A DNA stretch of 64,000 nt from Candidatus Sulfidibacterium hydrothermale (GCF_020149915.1 NZ_CP083760.1:1302001-1366000); one strand, 5' to 3'. Counted from the first letter of the stretch, positions 8,592 to 22,780 are shown. Notes: generated by a model not told the origin, from the sequence alone. Made by a program: numbers and translations.

Positions 8592-8957
8592 TTAAGCTTT
8601 TTCAGCGGTTTCTTCTTTTTTGCTTTCTGCAAATTTCTTCCGCCTTTTTTCGTTGTAAGCAATGGCGTGTTTATCCAGCTTCACGGTGAGAAAACGCATG
8701 ACTTTTTCGTCGCGTTTCATTGCAAGCTCAAATTTTTCAATAAACGATCCGTCAACCCTGTATTCAAACAGATTATAAAATCCGGTTGATTTTTTCTGGA
8801 TGGGGTAGGCCAGCTTTCGCATGCCCCAATTTTCCACATTAACCATCTCACCACCATTGTCTGTGATGAGTTTTTCGTAGGCTTTTACCGTTTCCTTTAC
8901 CTGATCTTCAGATAAAACGGGAGTTAAAATGAAAACGGTTTCATACTGATTTACCAT
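8592..8957 (-). CDS. rpsF: 30S ribosomal protein S6
   Basis: A 121-residue S6. The N-terminus MVNQYETVFILTPVLSEDQV and the segment NWGMRKLAYPIQKKSTGFYNLFEY are characteristic; the C-terminus is a charged Lys/Glu tail typical of Bacteroidota. S6 binds S18 during 30S assembly. It is the first gene of the rpsF-rpsR-rplI operon, with a promoter box 44 bases upstream. Confidence 0.97.
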   Translation of the reverse strand: MVNQYETVFILTPVLSEDQVKETVKAYEKLITDNGGEMVNVENWGMRKLAYPIQKKSTGFYNLFEYRVDGSFIEKFELAMKRDEKVMRFLTVKLDKHAIAYNEKRRKKFAESKKEETAEKA

Positions 8958-9000
8958 CTTTTTGTGAATTAATGAATTAATAATTAAAATTTTTGGTCTG

Positions 9001-9008
9001 CAAAAGTA
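9001..9008 (-). promoter_or_regulatory. Promoter -7 box for rpsF-rpsR-rplI
   Basis: The minus strand reads TACTTTTG, matching TAnnTTTG, with a leader of about 40 bases before the rpsF start at 8957. The same TACTTTTG box stands before rpsU, the tRNA-Val genes and the DPP-IV gene. Confidence 0.55.
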
Positions 9009-9041
9009 GAAAAAATTTGCTTATGGAACCACTTTGCATGC

Positions 9042-9734
9042 TTATTTTCTTTTGAATGTTTCATCCGAAATGATTTTTCCATCATCAAGGGTTACAATCC
9101 GGCGGGCTTTGTCCATAACCCGCTGATCGTGTGTGGCAAAAACAAACGTGGTTTTGTATTTCCGGTTCATTTCGGCCATGATTTCCAGGAGCTCATTGGT
9201 AGAACGTGAGTCGAGATTGGCTGTGGGTTCGTCGGCAATAATGAAGCGGGGTTGCGATGCAAGTGCCCGGGCTACTGCTACCCGTTGCTGTTGTCCGCCC
9301 GAAAGCTGCCCGGGTTTGTGGTCTGCTTTGTCTGCAATTCCTACGGCTTCAAGTAATTCCATGGCTTTTTGGCGGCGAACCTTTTTGGGGACTTTTTGCA
9401 GCTCAAGAATAAATTCGGTGTTTTCACGGGCGGTCAGCACCGGGATCAGATTATAAGCCTGAAAAACAAAACCAGTGTTGTATAACCGGAAGTCGATCAG
9501 TTGTCGAGAAGTAAGTGATTTTAAATTGGTTCCGTCAATGAAGATATCGCCCTGTGAGGGCAAATCCAGCCCGCCTAAGATATTCAGCAAAGTAGTTTTT
9601 CCCGAGCCGGATGGCCCTACAATGGCGGTAAACTCACCTTCTTCAATTTTCAGATCTACGCCGTTAAGGGCTTTTACCGGAACTTTTGTTTCTTCGTAAG
9701 TTTTGTAGATTCCTTTTGTTTCGATGATGCTCAT
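9042..9734 (-). CDS. ABC transporter ATP-binding protein, LolD/MacB type
   Basis: The 230-residue ATPase has Walker A GPSGSGKTT (about residues 39-47), a Q-loop in FVFQAYNL, the signature LSGGQQQRVAVARAL, Walker B FIIADEPTANLD and the H-loop FATHD. Sequence and length match the LolD/FtsE/MacB group that powers mechanotransmission or lipoprotein-release systems. It ends the operon encoding two FtsX-type permeases and a LolA-like periplasmic protein, so it should energise that complex in the inner membrane. Confidence 0.92.
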   Translation of the reverse strand: MSIIETKGIYKTYEETKVPVKALNGVDLKIEEGEFTAIVGPSGSGKTTLLNILGGLDLPSQGDIFIDGTNLKSLTSRQLIDFRLYNTGFVFQAYNLIPVLTARENTEFILELQKVPKKVRRQKAMELLEAVGIADKADHKPGQLSGGQQQRVAVARALASQPRFIIADEPTANLDSRSTNELLEIMAEMNRKYKTTFVFATHDQRVMDKARRIVTLDDGKIISDETFKRK

Positions 9735-9755
9735 GGTTTCTTGCTTTCGTTGTTT

Positions 9756-10994
9756 TTAATTCATTTCGCGTAAAGCGGTGGCCGGCTGCAGGCGAAGTGC
9801 TTTCAATGCCGGAGATATGCTGGATAAAATGGCAATGAGTACGACCAGCAGCATGCTGAAAATATAAAACGGGGTATTTACCCGGAAAAAGATTCTTGAA
9901 CTGTAACCAATATAATTTAATCCGGCAGCCACACTGGAAAGATCAAACCCAACGGTTGCAAAATGATGAATAATCCAAATGCTAAGCAGCAAGCCGACAA
10001 GCGCACCGGTTAAAGAAAGAAAAATGGTTTCGAGCATGATGAGCGTGAAAATTCTGCGTTTGTTCATGCCAAGGGCCATGAGCATGCCGATTTCGCGGGT
10101 GCGTTCCATCACGGCCATGAGCATGGTGTTGATGATGGCAAAAGCCAATGCTGCAAGAATGATAATCAGAAATAGATAAGAAAAATAGTCCATCAGGGCA
10201 ATCATGGATTTGAGCAGCGGTTGTATTTGTTCCCAGCTTTGGATAACTATTTGGTGTTGCTTGATTTTATCTTGAAAAAGTTGCTGCAGTTGTTGCATTA
10301 CCGGTTGGGTTTGCTGATTGCTTTTCAGCCGGATAGCTATTTCGTTTCCTGTTTTTGTTGCGGCACCGGTTAACGTACGGAGGTCTTTTTTATTCACAAA
10401 AACATGGGTTTCGTCAAAACGGGTATTGGCTGTTTTGAAAATCCCGGTGATGAAAAAAGCACCGTTCAGAATGGTTCCGGAAGTATCGGTCAGGGTAACG
10501 ATCAGCTTATCGCCAAGCTGTAAATTTAGTTTATGGGCCAGCTTTTGTCCGATAATGGCCGGAATTTTTTCTTTTTCAGAAAGATATTTTCCCTGGATGA
10601 TATGTCGGTACAAGTCACTTACCTTTTGTTCCGATACCGGATTTACGCCATAAAGTGTAATGCCGGATGCTGCACTGGCTGATGCGGCCATGGCGTCGGT
10701 TTTAATACGCAGGCTGATTCCTTTTACCTCAGGAAGTTTTTCTGTTTTTTCTATCATCCGGTTGGCTTGATGAATACTGTCTTGTATTTCGCCTTTCAGC
10801 AGAAAGGCCGGAGTGTGAATCTGAATGTCGGAAATTTCGTTGGCAATGGCCGCATTGACCCGCTGATCTGTCATCCCCGATATAAATCCGTCGGAAACCA
10901 CAGCCCCGATAATTCCGACAGCAACAGATAGCAAAATAACCATGCTGCGCAGTTTGTTTCGCCAAAGATTTCGCCAGGAGAGAGAAAGTAACAT
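9756..10994 (-). CDS. ABC transporter permease, FtsX/MacB type (second permease)
   Basis: The 412-residue protein has the FtsX/LolC-type plan: one N-terminal membrane helix (about residues 14-36), a large periplasmic MacB_PCD-like domain (about 40-260) and three C-terminal helices. The stretch MERTREIGMLMALGMNKRRI between helices is the family coupling motif that contacts the ATPase. It lies 12 bases after a similar permease and 21 bases before the ATPase gene, so the two permeases probably form a heterodimer comparable to LolC/LolE. The substrate is inferred to be a lipoprotein or lipid. Confidence 0.88.
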   Translation of the reverse strand: MLLSLSWRNLWRNKLRSMVILLSVAVGIIGAVVSDGFISGMTDQRVNAAIANEISDIQIHTPAFLLKGEIQDSIHQANRMIEKTEKLPEVKGISLRIKTDAMAASASAASGITLYGVNPVSEQKVSDLYRHIIQGKYLSEKEKIPAIIGQKLAHKLNLQLGDKLIVTLTDTSGTILNGAFFITGIFKTANTRFDETHVFVNKKDLRTLTGAATKTGNEIAIRLKSNQQTQPVMQQLQQLFQDKIKQHQIVIQSWEQIQPLLKSMIALMDYFSYLFLIIILAALAFAIINTMLMAVMERTREIGMLMALGMNKRRIFTLIMLETIFLSLTGALVGLLLSIWIIHHFATVGFDLSSVAAGLNYIGYSSRIFFRVNTPFYIFSMLLVVLIAILSSISPALKALRLQPATALREMN

Positions 10995-11006
10995 CTTTTT
11001 GGGGTT

Positions 11007-12230
11007 TTAGTGTCTGAATGCTTTTAGAATTTGAAAACGTGACAGATAAATTACCGGATAAAGCGCAGATAAAAAGGATAGCGCAAAGACGATAACGACT
11101 TGGCTGATAAAAACATGGGCTTTTACGGAAAAGGGCAATACCGGCTCAATATTGAATTGCAAATACATTTTGGCCATTTCGCCGGTGATGGGAATGGGAT
11201 GCGTATGCAAATAAAAAATAATGGGGGAAGCCAGCACCAGTCCAATGATGATGCCCAGGACAGAAATAATGATGGTTTCGAAAATGCTTACAAGAATCAG
11301 TTTCCGGCGTTCCATCCCAATGGCAATCATTACGGCATATTGCCGTCGTTTTTCCATTGTCATCATCAAAACGGTGCTGAATATTCCAAAAGCGGCTACA
11401 ATGTATAAAATCAGTAACATAATTTGTCCTGAAATATTATCTACCCGAATGGTTTGCAAAATGTCGGATAACATGGTTTTCCAGGTAATGACTTCGTAGT
11501 GTGGCCCGATTTTCTTTTCGATTCGATTTTTTACCTCCTTTAATTTTTCCGGGTCGTTTAAAAAGATGCTGATGCGGGTAAGAAGTCCGGGCTGGTAGGG
11601 ATAAACGAAATCCTGTGCTGTTTTCAAATTCATGTAAACCACGCTGCTGTTCATTTTTAGTGAGGGTAAATGAAAGATTCCGGCTACCCGGTAGATTCCG
11701 AAAGCCGTAATTCCCCGGTATCCTTGTCCGAGTAAAACCAGCGTGTCGCCGGGTTTCATTTTCAGAAATTCGGCCAGTTTATCGCCCAGTAAAACATCAT
11801 TTTTTCCCGGAGTAAGGTAATGACCGCGTACGATTTTTCCGGAGAGTTTGTTTTGTTTATCGTATTGCCGGGCTTCAATACCGTCTATCAGTACGCCGCG
11901 GGTTTGTTTTTTATACGAAGCCAGCGAAAAGGTCTGTAATCCGGGAAGGATCAAACGGATATCCCGGATTTGCCCCAGTGTTTTAGCCAAATTTTTTTTA
12001 TAGAAAAAAGCACGGTTAATGGTCTGGTTGGCCTGATATCCCGTGTCGTGAATTTGTAAATCGCCGGTTTGGCTTACGCCTGCCCGTATCATCTGTTCGT
12101 ATGAACCAAACTGCATCGACCGCATAATCAGGGCCAGCCACAGAGCTAAGACCACAGCCCCGGTGGTGAGAAGGGTTCTTTTCCGGTTGCGCCACAAGTT
12201 TCGCCAGGCTATTTTTAAAAGCGTATTCAT
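11007..12230 (-). CDS. ABC transporter permease, FtsX/MacB type (first permease)
   Basis: The 407-residue product has the same architecture as its neighbour: MNTLLKIAWRNLWRNRKRTLLTT opens the first helix, a periplasmic domain follows, and the last 150 residues hold three helices with the coupling motif MEKRRQYAVMIAIGMERRKL. The NLWRN start is shared with the second permease, a sign of gene duplication. It follows the LolA-like gene by 25 bases, so the operon pairs an extraction pump with a periplasmic carrier. Confidence 0.88.
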   Translation of the reverse strand: MNTLLKIAWRNLWRNRKRTLLTTGAVVLALWLALIMRSMQFGSYEQMIRAGVSQTGDLQIHDTGYQANQTINRAFFYKKNLAKTLGQIRDIRLILPGLQTFSLASYKKQTRGVLIDGIEARQYDKQNKLSGKIVRGHYLTPGKNDVLLGDKLAEFLKMKPGDTLVLLGQGYRGITAFGIYRVAGIFHLPSLKMNSSVVYMNLKTAQDFVYPYQPGLLTRISIFLNDPEKLKEVKNRIEKKIGPHYEVITWKTMLSDILQTIRVDNISGQIMLLILYIVAAFGIFSTVLMMTMEKRRQYAVMIAIGMERRKLILVSIFETIIISVLGIIIGLVLASPIIFYLHTHPIPITGEMAKMYLQFNIEPVLPFSVKAHVFISQVVIVFALSFLSALYPVIYLSRFQILKAFRH

Positions 12231-12255
12231 GTTGTTTTGTTCTTTGTGGATGGGG

Positions 12256-13032
12256 TCAGTAGCTTTTGGGGCGAATATTTTTCATGTTTTGGATAGAGAA
12301 AAAGTTTTGGTCAATTCCTTTGATATCAAATTCCTGATGCCGAATATCAATCGTGGTTTTATGTCCTTTTTTGATATTAGAAGTCATTTCGAGATGTGAG
12401 GGCAACAACCGGCCTCCCATCATTTTAATTTGGGAAGCGGTTTCCGTTTTTATCCGTTTGCCGTGTGTATCGTAAAACTCCATTTTTAAGGTGATGAAGT
12501 GTTTCCGGGTAATCCACATTTTTATCTTTCCCCATACTACAGCCGCATCCGGAAGCGGAGTCAGCCGGATAACGGCACAATCGTAACCGTTGAGTTTTTC
12601 GTCGCCGACAAAAGTGTGGGTGTAGTCGGTGATGATGCTGTTTTGTTTCATTAAGTCGTTGTTGGTAAAATCAGATCCCATCCATGCCTGCATCATCATC
12701 GATGGGGGAATTTTGATCATCCGGTTGATGGCCGGAATATAATTCCACATGTTTTTCTTTGATTTTAAAAAGACTTCGCCGCGATCACGGACGGGAGAAA
12801 GAATGTAAGTGAGATAATAGTCTTGTCCGAGCGACCAGTTTTGCATGCTGATGCTGCGTTGCCATGACGGCCTGATAATCGTCATGTCCATAACGCTGAA
12901 ACTGCTTTTCCCAAGAAACAGGTTGTATGACCGGGTAACCATTTCTTTCGCCGAGAGTTGTTGCGCATTGGTTTGTCCGGTCTGAAACAAAAAAACAAAC
13001 AAAATTAAAAGCAACTGAAACCGTGATTTCAT
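12256..13032 (-). CDS. LolA-like outer-membrane lipoprotein-sorting protein
   Basis: I chose the ATG at 13032 because it starts a clear signal peptide (MKSRFQLLLILFVFLFQTG, cleavage after the TNA-Q region) and avoids overlap with the regulator gene upstream; 258 residues result. The mature part resembles the LolA-like family annotated as outer membrane lipoprotein-sorting proteins: a half-barrel built of strands such as YLTYILSPVRDRGEVFL, WNYIPAINRMIKIPPSMM and GYDCAVIRLTPLP. The likely role is a periplasmic shuttle for a lipid or lipoprotein released by the co-encoded ABC pump. It is not the main cellular LolA with certainty. Confidence 0.8.
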   Translation of the reverse strand: MKSRFQLLLILFVFLFQTGQTNAQQLSAKEMVTRSYNLFLGKSSFSVMDMTIIRPSWQRSISMQNWSLGQDYYLTYILSPVRDRGEVFLKSKKNMWNYIPAINRMIKIPPSMMMQAWMGSDFTNNDLMKQNSIITDYTHTFVGDEKLNGYDCAVIRLTPLPDAAVVWGKIKMWITRKHFITLKMEFYDTHGKRIKTETASQIKMMGGRLLPSHLEMTSNIKKGHKTTIDIRHQEFDIKGIDQNFFSIQNMKNIRPKSY

Positions 13033-13042
13033 AGGGCTTGGT

Positions 13043-13618
13043 TTAAATGAATTTTTCCATAATAAGGGCTTTGATTTCATCCAGCGGATATTCTTCCGGG
13101 CTCAACATAAAGTCGATGGCGACTCCGTCTAAAACTGCACCGAGTAAAAGGCTTTGGGTTTCGGGGTAACGTACTCCTTTTTTTTGGTAGTATTTTGTTA
13201 GTGCAGTAATAAAAGGAGAAACCAACTCAAAGATTTCGCCTTTGACCAGGGCAATGACTGCCGGTTGAGTAATTACGGCAATGTATAAACTCCAATAGGA
13301 GGCCTCTTTCTGCAACAGGGCAAAATTTTTCTCGATCAGCTCTTTGAAACGACTTTCCGTAATTTCTTTCTCAAAATCAAAATCGAGTTTTTGCATCATC
13401 TGGCGGATGCCTTCCAGGATAATTTCTTTAACCAGTGCTTCTTTATTGGCAAAATAATTATAAAGTAAGCCTTTGGAAATGCCGGCTTTGGCGGCTATTG
13501 TGCTGATAGATACCCCCGAAAAGCCGTTTTTTGCAAAGAGTTCCATCGCGGCTTCTTCGATAGCCGCTTTCCGGTTTTTCCGGATTTCGTTGAATTGTTG
13601 TCTGGTTTTGGGCGACAT
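13043..13618 (-). CDS. TetR/AcrR-family transcriptional regulator
   Basis: The ATG at 13618 gives a 191-residue protein beginning MSPKTRQQFNEIRKNRKAAI; the longer frame would read through its own operator. The N-terminal helix-turn-helix is VSISTIAAKAGISKGLLYNYF followed by ANKEALV, a textbook TetR pattern. The remaining residues form the helical ligand and dimer domain. It is the first gene of an operon with the LolA-like protein and ABC transporter (10-base gap). A near-perfect palindrome directly upstream of its start is the probable operator, implying autorepression of the whole operon. Confidence 0.9.
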   Translation of the reverse strand: MSPKTRQQFNEIRKNRKAAIEEAAMELFAKNGFSGVSISTIAAKAGISKGLLYNYFANKEALVKEIILEGIRQMMQKLDFDFEKEITESRFKELIEKNFALLQKEASYWSLYIAVITQPAVIALVKGEIFELVSPFITALTKYYQKKGVRYPETQSLLLGAVLDGVAIDFMLSPEEYPLDEIKALIMEKFI

Positions 13619-13625
13619 GGTTTTT

Positions 13626-13650
13626 TTGACTGAACGTTCGGTCAAAAATA
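13626..13650 (-). promoter_or_regulatory. TetR operator overlapping the operon promoter
   Basis: Positions 13626-13645 read TTGACTGAACGTTCGGTCAA, a 20-bp palindrome with nine of ten pairs matching. It overlaps a minus-strand -7 box TATTTTTG at 13643-13650 and ends 7 bases before the regulator's start codon. Placement and shape fit a TetR-family operator. Confidence 0.7.
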
Positions 13651-13660
13651 CGAAAAAAAT

Positions 13661-13687
13661 AAACCGCATACTCAAAAGATGCGGTTT
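13661..13687 (-). terminator. Intrinsic terminator after the DUF3467 gene
   Basis: A 9-bp stem AAACCGCAT/ATGCGGTTT with a 9-base loop lies 13 bases after the stop of the gene at 13700. On the minus strand it runs into ATTTTTTT, a good T-run. It isolates the rpoBC cluster from the TetR operon. Confidence 0.65.
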
Positions 13688-13699
13688 TTAATAATTTCT

Positions 13700-14023
13700 T
13701 TATGCCTGAGCTGTAGGACCGCCCATGGAAAAAGGCGGCATTCCTCCTTCAGGGGTTTCTTTTATCGGGCCGTAAACCGATTCAAATTTACGGAGGTTAT
13801 CCTGCAATGCTTTGAACAGCCTTTTGGCGTGTTCCGGAGTGAGAATAATCCGTGATTTTACCTTGGCTTTCGGGGCTCCGGGCATCAGTTTTACGAAGTC
13901 AAGTACAAATTCGGCATGGGAATGGGTGATGATAGCCAGATTGCAATAAACTCCTTCGGCCATTTCTTCACTCAGTTCGATGTTGATTTGATTTTGCTGG
14001 GGATTGTTGTTGTCGTTTTCCAT
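13700..14023 (-). CDS. DUF3467 family protein
   Basis: The 107-residue protein matches the DUF3467 pattern: INIELSEEMAEGVYCNLAIITHSHAEFVLDFV, PGAPKAKVKSRIILTPEHAKRL and a final helix KALQDNLRKFE. Family members are small soluble proteins found near rpoC in many Bacteroidota; their function is not established. It starts 80 bases after rpoC, behind a terminator-like hairpin. Confidence 0.85.
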   Translation of the reverse strand: MENDNNNPQQNQINIELSEEMAEGVYCNLAIITHSHAEFVLDFVKLMPGAPKAKVKSRIILTPEHAKRLFKALQDNLRKFESVYGPIKETPEGGMPPFSMGGPTAQA

Positions 14024-14044
14024 GCGTTGATGTTTTTAGAATAA

Positions 14045-14087
14045 AAAAGCTGTTACGGAAAGTTTTTTCTCTTCCGCAACAGCTTTT
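14045..14087 (-). terminator. Terminator after rpoC
   Basis: Arms 14045-14060 and 14072-14087 pair over 16 positions with one mismatch, with an 11-base loop. The outer A-T pairs supply a T-run on the minus strand. It begins 16 bases after the rpoC stop codon. Confidence 0.7.
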
Positions 14088-14102
14088 AAAAATTGTTCAA
14101 TA

Positions 14103-17100
14103 TTAACCTTCGGTTTCTTCTTCGATTGATTCCAAGTCATTGGCACTGGCCATCATGGCATCATGCTCTTCTTTGGAATAAACAATCAGATCGTCGTATT
14201 CTTTCAAGCCGGTTCCGGCCGGAATTTTGTGTCCGACAATTACATTCTCTTTCAGTCCGTTCAGGGTATCCTGTTTTGCATTAATTGCAGCCAGGGTAAG
14301 TACCTTGGTAGTTTCCTGGAACGAAGCTGCTGAGATGAAACTGTCGGTTTGCAGTGATGCCCGTGTAATTCCCTGCAGCACCTGGCGTGCAGTGGCCGTT
14401 TGGGCATTCCGGGCCTGAATCAGTTTTTTGTCACGACGACGCAGGGTGGAGTTTTCATCCCGCAGTTTACGGGCAGTGATAATCTCTCCTTTGCGGACGG
14501 TTTCTGAATCGCCGGGATCGACTACGACTTTCATACCAAAGATTTCGTCGTTCACTTCCTGAAACTTGATTTTGTTTACCAGTTCGCCTTCCAGGAAACG
14601 GGTGTCGCCCGGATCTTCCACTTGTACTTTCCGCATCATCTGACGAACAATGACTTCGAAATGTTTGTCGTTGATTTTTACTCCCTGCAACCGGTAAACT
14701 TCCTGGATTTCGTTTACAATGTATTCCTGAACGGCCATCGGTCCTTTAATAGAAAGGATGTCGGCCGGGGTAATAACTCCGTCAGAAAGTTTGGTTCCGG
14801 CTTTTACGAAGTCATTTTCCTGAGCCAGGATTTGTTTGGTTGTCGGAACAAGATAGCGTTTCTCTGCACCGGTTTTCGATGTGATGATGATTTCACGATT
14901 TCCACGTTTGAGTTTCTTACCGAACGAAACCACACCGTCGATTTCGGAAACCACAGCCTGTTCAGAGGGATTACGGGCTTCAAACAGCTCGGTAACCCGC
15001 GGAAGACCACCGGTAATGTCACCGGCTTTACCAAATACACGCGGGATTTTTACCAGCAGGTCACCGGCCTTAATTTCGGCACCTTCTTCCACCACAATGT
15101 GGGCTCCCACAGGCAGGTCGTATTGTTTCAGAATATTTCCGTCTTTATCCAGAATCTTAATGTTCGGGTTTTTGGTTTTTTGTTTGGTTTCAATAATCAC
15201 CTTTTCAAAATACCCGGTTTGTTCGTCTGATTCAACACGGTAGGTCTGGCCTTCCACAATATTTTCAAAGGCTACTTTACCACCAACTTCAGACAGGATA
15301 ACGGCGTTAAACGGATCCCATTCGTTGATCAGATCGCCTTTTTTCACTTTGTCTCCATTCTTGAAATAGAGTTTGGAGCCGTATGAAATGTTGGCCGATG
15401 ACAGAATCACACCGGTTTTCGGATCGATCAGTTTCATTTCGGCAGAACGTCCGGTAACAATATCGTAGGTGTTGCCTTCGCTGTCGGTATAAGGTACACT
15501 ACGCAATTCTTCGAATTCCAGTACTCCGTCGTGTTGTGCTTCCAGTCGGGAACTGGCTGCTACGTTAGAAGCAGTACCCCCTTGGTGGAAGGTACGCAGA
15601 GTAAGCTGTGTACCAGGTTCTCCAATCGACTGGGCTGCAATAACACCAACCGCTTCACCCCGCTGTACAAGATGTCCTGAAGCCAGGTTACGTCCGTAAC
15701 AGTTGGCACAAACCCCATGTTTCGATTCGCAGGTAAGTACCGAACGGATTTCCACTTGCTCGATACCGGCTTCTTCGATTTGTTGTCCCAGCTCTTCCGT
15801 AATTTCCTGACCGCCTTTTACAATGACTTCACCCGTTTTGGGATGATAAATATCGTGAACAGCTACACGACCCAAGATACGGTCATACAACGATTCTACG
15901 ATTTCTTCATTTTTCTTCAGGGCGGTTACCGTCAAACCACGAAGGGTTCCACAGTCTTTTTCAGAAATAATTACATCCTGAGCCACGTCAACCAAACGAC
16001 GGGTCAGGTAACCGGCGTCAGCTGTTTTCAGAGCGGTATCCGCCAAACCTTTACGAGCACCGTGAGTAGAAATAAAATATTCCAAAACCGACAATCCTTC
16101 TTTAAAGTTGGAAAGAATCGGGTTCTCGATAATTTCATTTCCGGCAGCACCGGCTTTTTGCGGTTTGGCCATCAGACCACGCATTCCGGAAAGCTGACGA
16201 ATCTGTTCTTTCGAACCCCGGGCGCCGGAATCCAGCATCATGTAAACCGGGTTAAATCCATCGTTGTCAGAAGCCAGCTCTTTCATGACGATATTGGTCA
16301 GTCGGGAGTTGGTATGTGTCCAGATATCAATGATCTGATTGTATCGTTCGTTGTTGGTGATGAATCCCATGTTGTAGTTATTCATCACTTCTTCTACTTC
16401 TTCTTCCGCTTTTTTGATCAGCTCTTCTTTTACTTTAGGAACGATAATGTTTCCTAAGTTAAAAGAAAGTCCACCCACAAAGGCCATGTAATATCCCAGG
16501 TTCTTGATGTCATCAAGGAACTGGGCAGTAACAGCGTTTCCGGTGGTTTTCAGTACTTCGCTGATAATATCGCGAAGTGCTTTTTTGGTCAGCAGCCGGT
16601 TGATGAAACCGAATCCTTCCGGTACTTTTTCGTTAAACAGTACCCGTCCTACAGTGGTTTCCACCAGTTTGTTCACCAGCTTGCCATCTTCTTTGATGTT
16701 TACTTTCACTTTGATGATGGCGTGCAGGTCAACACGTTTTTCGTTGTAGGCAATGCGCACTTCTTCCGGAGAATAAAAGGTCATGCCTTCTCCTTTAACA
16801 GGATGTTCTTTGGTGCTTTTCCGGGCTTTGGTAATGTAATAAAGTCCCAGTACCATGTCCTGCGAAGGAACCGTAATTGGTGCGCCGTTGGCCGGATTCA
16901 GAATGTTGTGTGAAGCCAGCATCAGAATCTGGGCTTCAAGAATGGCTGCATTTCCCAAAGGAACGTGCACGGCCATCTGGTCACCGTCAAAGTCAGCGTT
17001 AAAAGCTGTACAAGCCAGCGGGTGCAACTGGATGGCTTTTCCTTCCACCAGTTTCGGCTGGAATGCCTGGATACCCAGACGGTGCAGGGTAGGAGCACGG

Positions 17101-18413
17101 TTCAGCAGAACCGGATGCCCTTTCAGAATATTTTCAAGGATGTCGTAAACAACGGCATCTTTTCTTTCCACGATTTTCTTTGCCGATTTCACGGTTTTTA
17201 CAATACCGCGTTCCAGCAAACGACGAATGATGAACGGTTTGAACAATTCGGCTGCCATATCTTTCGGCAATCCGCATTCGTTCATCTTCAGCTCAGGACC
17301 GACAATAATTACCGAACGACCAGAATAGTCAACACGTTTACCGAGCAAGTTCTGACGGAAACGTCCTTGTTTTCCTTTCAGGCTGTCGCTCAACGATTTC
17401 AGCGGACGGTTCGATTCGGTTTTTACCGCGCTCGATTTCCGTGAGTTGTCAAACAATGAATCCACAGCTTCCTGCAACATACGTTTTTCGTTACGCATGA
17501 TAACGTCAGGCGCTTTGATTTCGATGAGCCGTTTCAGCCGGTTGTTACGGATAATTACCCTGCGGTACAGGTCGTTCAGGTCAGAAGTGGCAAAACGTCC
17601 ACCATCGAGCGGAACCAGAGGCCGCAATTCCGGAGGAATAACCGGAACGATTTTCACGATCATCCATTCCGGACGGTTTTCTTTCCGTTTACGGGCATCG
17701 CGAAAAGCTTCAAATACCTGAAGACGTTTCAGGGCTTCGGCTTTTCTTTGTTGCGAAGTTTCCGTATTGGCTTTATGCCGCAACTCGAAAGATTCTTTGT
17801 CGAGATCCAAACGGACGAGCAGATCATGAACGGCTTCTGCTCCCATCTTGGCAATGAATTTATCCGGATCGGAATCATCAAGATATTGATTTTCCGAAGG
17901 CAGGGTGTCCAAAATGTTCAGATACTCTTCTTCGGTAAGAAAATCCATTTTTTTGATGCCGTCGGCTTCTTTAATTCCGGGCTGGATCACCACATACCGT
18001 TCGTAGTAGATGATGGATTCCAGTTTTTTGGTTTGAAGTCCGAGCAGGGCTCCAATTTTATTCGGTAAAGAGCGGAAAAACCAGATGTGAACTACAGGAA
18101 CCACCAATTCGATGTGTCCCATCCGTTCGCGTCTTACTTTTTTCTCCGTTACTTCCACGCCACAACGGTCACATACAATGCCTTTGTAACGAATTCGTTT
18201 ATATTTTCCGCAGTGACATTCATAGTCTTTCACGGGGCCGAAAATTCTTTCGCAGAAAAGGCCGTCGCGTTCGGGTTTGTAGGTGCGGTAGTTAATGGTT
18301 TCAGGTTTCAGTACTTCGCCATGCGACCGTTCCAAAATGGATTCGGGCGAGGCGAGACTGATGGTGATTTTGTTAAAACTATCCGGTACTTTACTATCTT
18401 GTCTGAAAGCCAT
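14103..18413 (-). CDS. rpoC: DNA-directed RNA polymerase subunit beta'
   Basis: At 1436 residues this is full-length for Bacteroidota. The N-terminal zinc site [20 protein letters not shown], the active-site motif [15 protein letters not shown] that binds catalytic Mg2+, the trigger loop region and the second zinc motif [17 protein letters not shown] are all visible. Beta' forms the clamp and half of the catalytic site of RNA polymerase. It follows rpoB by 35 bases and is the last gene of the core cluster before a terminator. Confidence 0.99.
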   Translation of the reverse strand: MAFRQDSKVPDSFNKITISLASPESILERSHGEVLKPETINYRTYKPERDGLFCERIFGPVKDYECHCGKYKRIRYKGIVCDRCGVEVTEKKVRRERMGHIELVVPVVHIWFFRSLPNKIGALLGLQTKKLESIIYYERYVVIQPGIKEADGIKKMDFLTEEEYLNILDTLPSENQYLDDSDPDKFIAKMGAEAVHDLLVRLDLDKESFELRHKANTETSQQRKAEALKRLQVFEAFRDARKRKENRPEWMIVKIVPVIPPELRPLVPLDGGRFATSDLNDLYRRVIIRNNRLKRLIEIKAPDVIMRNEKRMLQEAVDSLFDNSRKSSAVKTESNRPLKSLSDSLKGKQGRFRQNLLGKRVDYSGRSVIIVGPELKMNECGLPKDMAAELFKPFIIRRLLERGIVKTVKSAKKIVERKDAVVYDILENILKGHPVLLNRAPTLHRLGIQAFQPKLVEGKAIQLHPLACTAFNADFDGDQMAVHVPLGNAAILEAQILMLASHNILNPANGAPITVPSQDMVLGLYYITKARKSTKEHPVKGEGMTFYSPEEVRIAYNEKRVDLHAIIKVKVNIKEDGKLVNKLVETTVGRVLFNEKVPEGFGFINRLLTKKALRDIISEVLKTTGNAVTAQFLDDIKNLGYYMAFVGGLSFNLGNIIVPKVKEELIKKAEEEVEEVMNNYNMGFITNNERYNQIIDIWTHTNSRLTNIVMKELASDNDGFNPVYMMLDSGARGSKEQIRQLSGMRGLMAKPQKAGAAGNEIIENPILSNFKEGLSVLEYFISTHGARKGLADTALKTADAGYLTRRLVDVAQDVIISEKDCGTLRGLTVTALKKNEEIVESLYDRILGRVAVHDIYHPKTGEVIVKGGQEITEELGQQIEEAGIEQVEIRSVLTCESKHGVCANCYGRNLASGHLVQRGEAVGVIAAQSIGEPGTQLTLRTFHQGGTASNVAASSRLEAQHDGVLEFEELRSVPYTDSEGNTYDIVTGRSAEMKLIDPKTGVILSSANISYGSKLYFKNGDKVKKGDLINEWDPFNAVILSEVGGKVAFENIVEGQTYRVESDEQTGYFEKVIIETKQKTKNPNIKILDKDGNILKQYDLPVGAHIVVEEGAEIKAGDLLVKIPRVFGKAGDITGGLPRVTELFEARNPSEQAVVSEIDGVVSFGKKLKRGNREIIITSKTGAEKRYLVPTTKQILAQENDFVKAGTKLSDGVITPADILSIKGPMAVQEYIVNEIQEVYRLQGVKINDKHFEVIVRQMMRKVQVEDPGDTRFLEGELVNKIKFQEVNDEIFGMKVVVDPGDSETVRKGEIITARKLRDENSTLRRRDKKLIQARNAQTATARQVLQGITRASLQTDSFISAASFQETTKVLTLAAINAKQDTLNGLKENVIVGHKIPAGTGLKEYDDLIVYSKEEHDAMMASANDLESIEEETEG

Positions 18414-18448
18414 ATCAGATTTTTATTTTATGAGAATCAAAATTTAAA

Positions 18449-22258
<3,810 letters not shown>

Positions 22259-22344
22259 GGCACAATAGTTTTAAGTTATGAACAAGCCGGCATGGATAAT
22301 TTTCTGCCGGCAAAAAATTGAAAGAATGATGTATAAGAACAAAT

Positions 22345-22386
22345 AGGCGAAGCCTCTATCCCATATCGGGATAGAGGTTTTCGCCT
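22345..22386 (-). promoter_or_regulatory. Long hairpin between rplL and rpoB (attenuator or processing site)
   Basis: Two stacked stems: a 10-bp inner stem (22353-22362 with 22368-22377) and a 7-bp outer stem (22345-22351 with 22380-22386) separated by a small internal loop. There is no clear T-run after it on the minus strand. Its place between the stalk-protein genes and rpoB matches the attenuator/RNase III region known in enterobacteria, although the sequence itself is unrelated. Confidence 0.55.
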
Positions 22387-22405
22387 GTAAAATAGAAATA
22401 AAGTA

Positions 22406-22780
22406 TTACTTGATTTCGACTTCAGCACCAGCTTCTTCAAGCTGTTTTTTCAGTGCTTCAGCTTCGTCTTTGGTCACGCCTTCTTTGATTGCTTTAGGAG
22501 CAGAATCAACAAGTTCTTTCGATTCTTTCAATCCGAGACTGGTGAGTTCTTTAACCAGTTTTACTACGGCAAGTTTGGACTGACCGGGAGCTTTCAGAAT
22601 AACATCAAAAGCGGTTTGTTCTTCAGCAGCAGCTTCAGCACCACCGGCAGCGGGGCCAGCAACAACTGCAGCAGCAGCGGGTTCAATACCATACTCTTCT
22701 TTCAAAATTTCAGCCAGTTCGTTTACTTCTTTTACAGTGAGGTTAACTAATTGTTCTGCAAATGCTTTTAAATCTGCCAT
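22406..22780 (-). CDS. rplL: 50S ribosomal protein L7/L12
   Basis: A 124-residue L7/L12 with the N-terminal dimer domain, an Ala/Gly/Glu-rich hinge (about residues 35-52) and the C-terminal factor-binding domain [20 protein letters not shown] with [20 protein letters not shown]. It forms the mobile stalk that recruits translation GTPases. It follows rplJ by 64 bases in the usual order. Confidence 0.98.
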   Translation of the reverse strand: MADLKAFAEQLVNLTVKEVNELAEILKEEYGIEPAAAAVVAGPAAGGAEAAAEEQTAFDVILKAPGQSKLAVVKLVKELTSLGLKESKELVDSAPKAIKEGVTKDEAEALKKQLEEAGAEVEIK

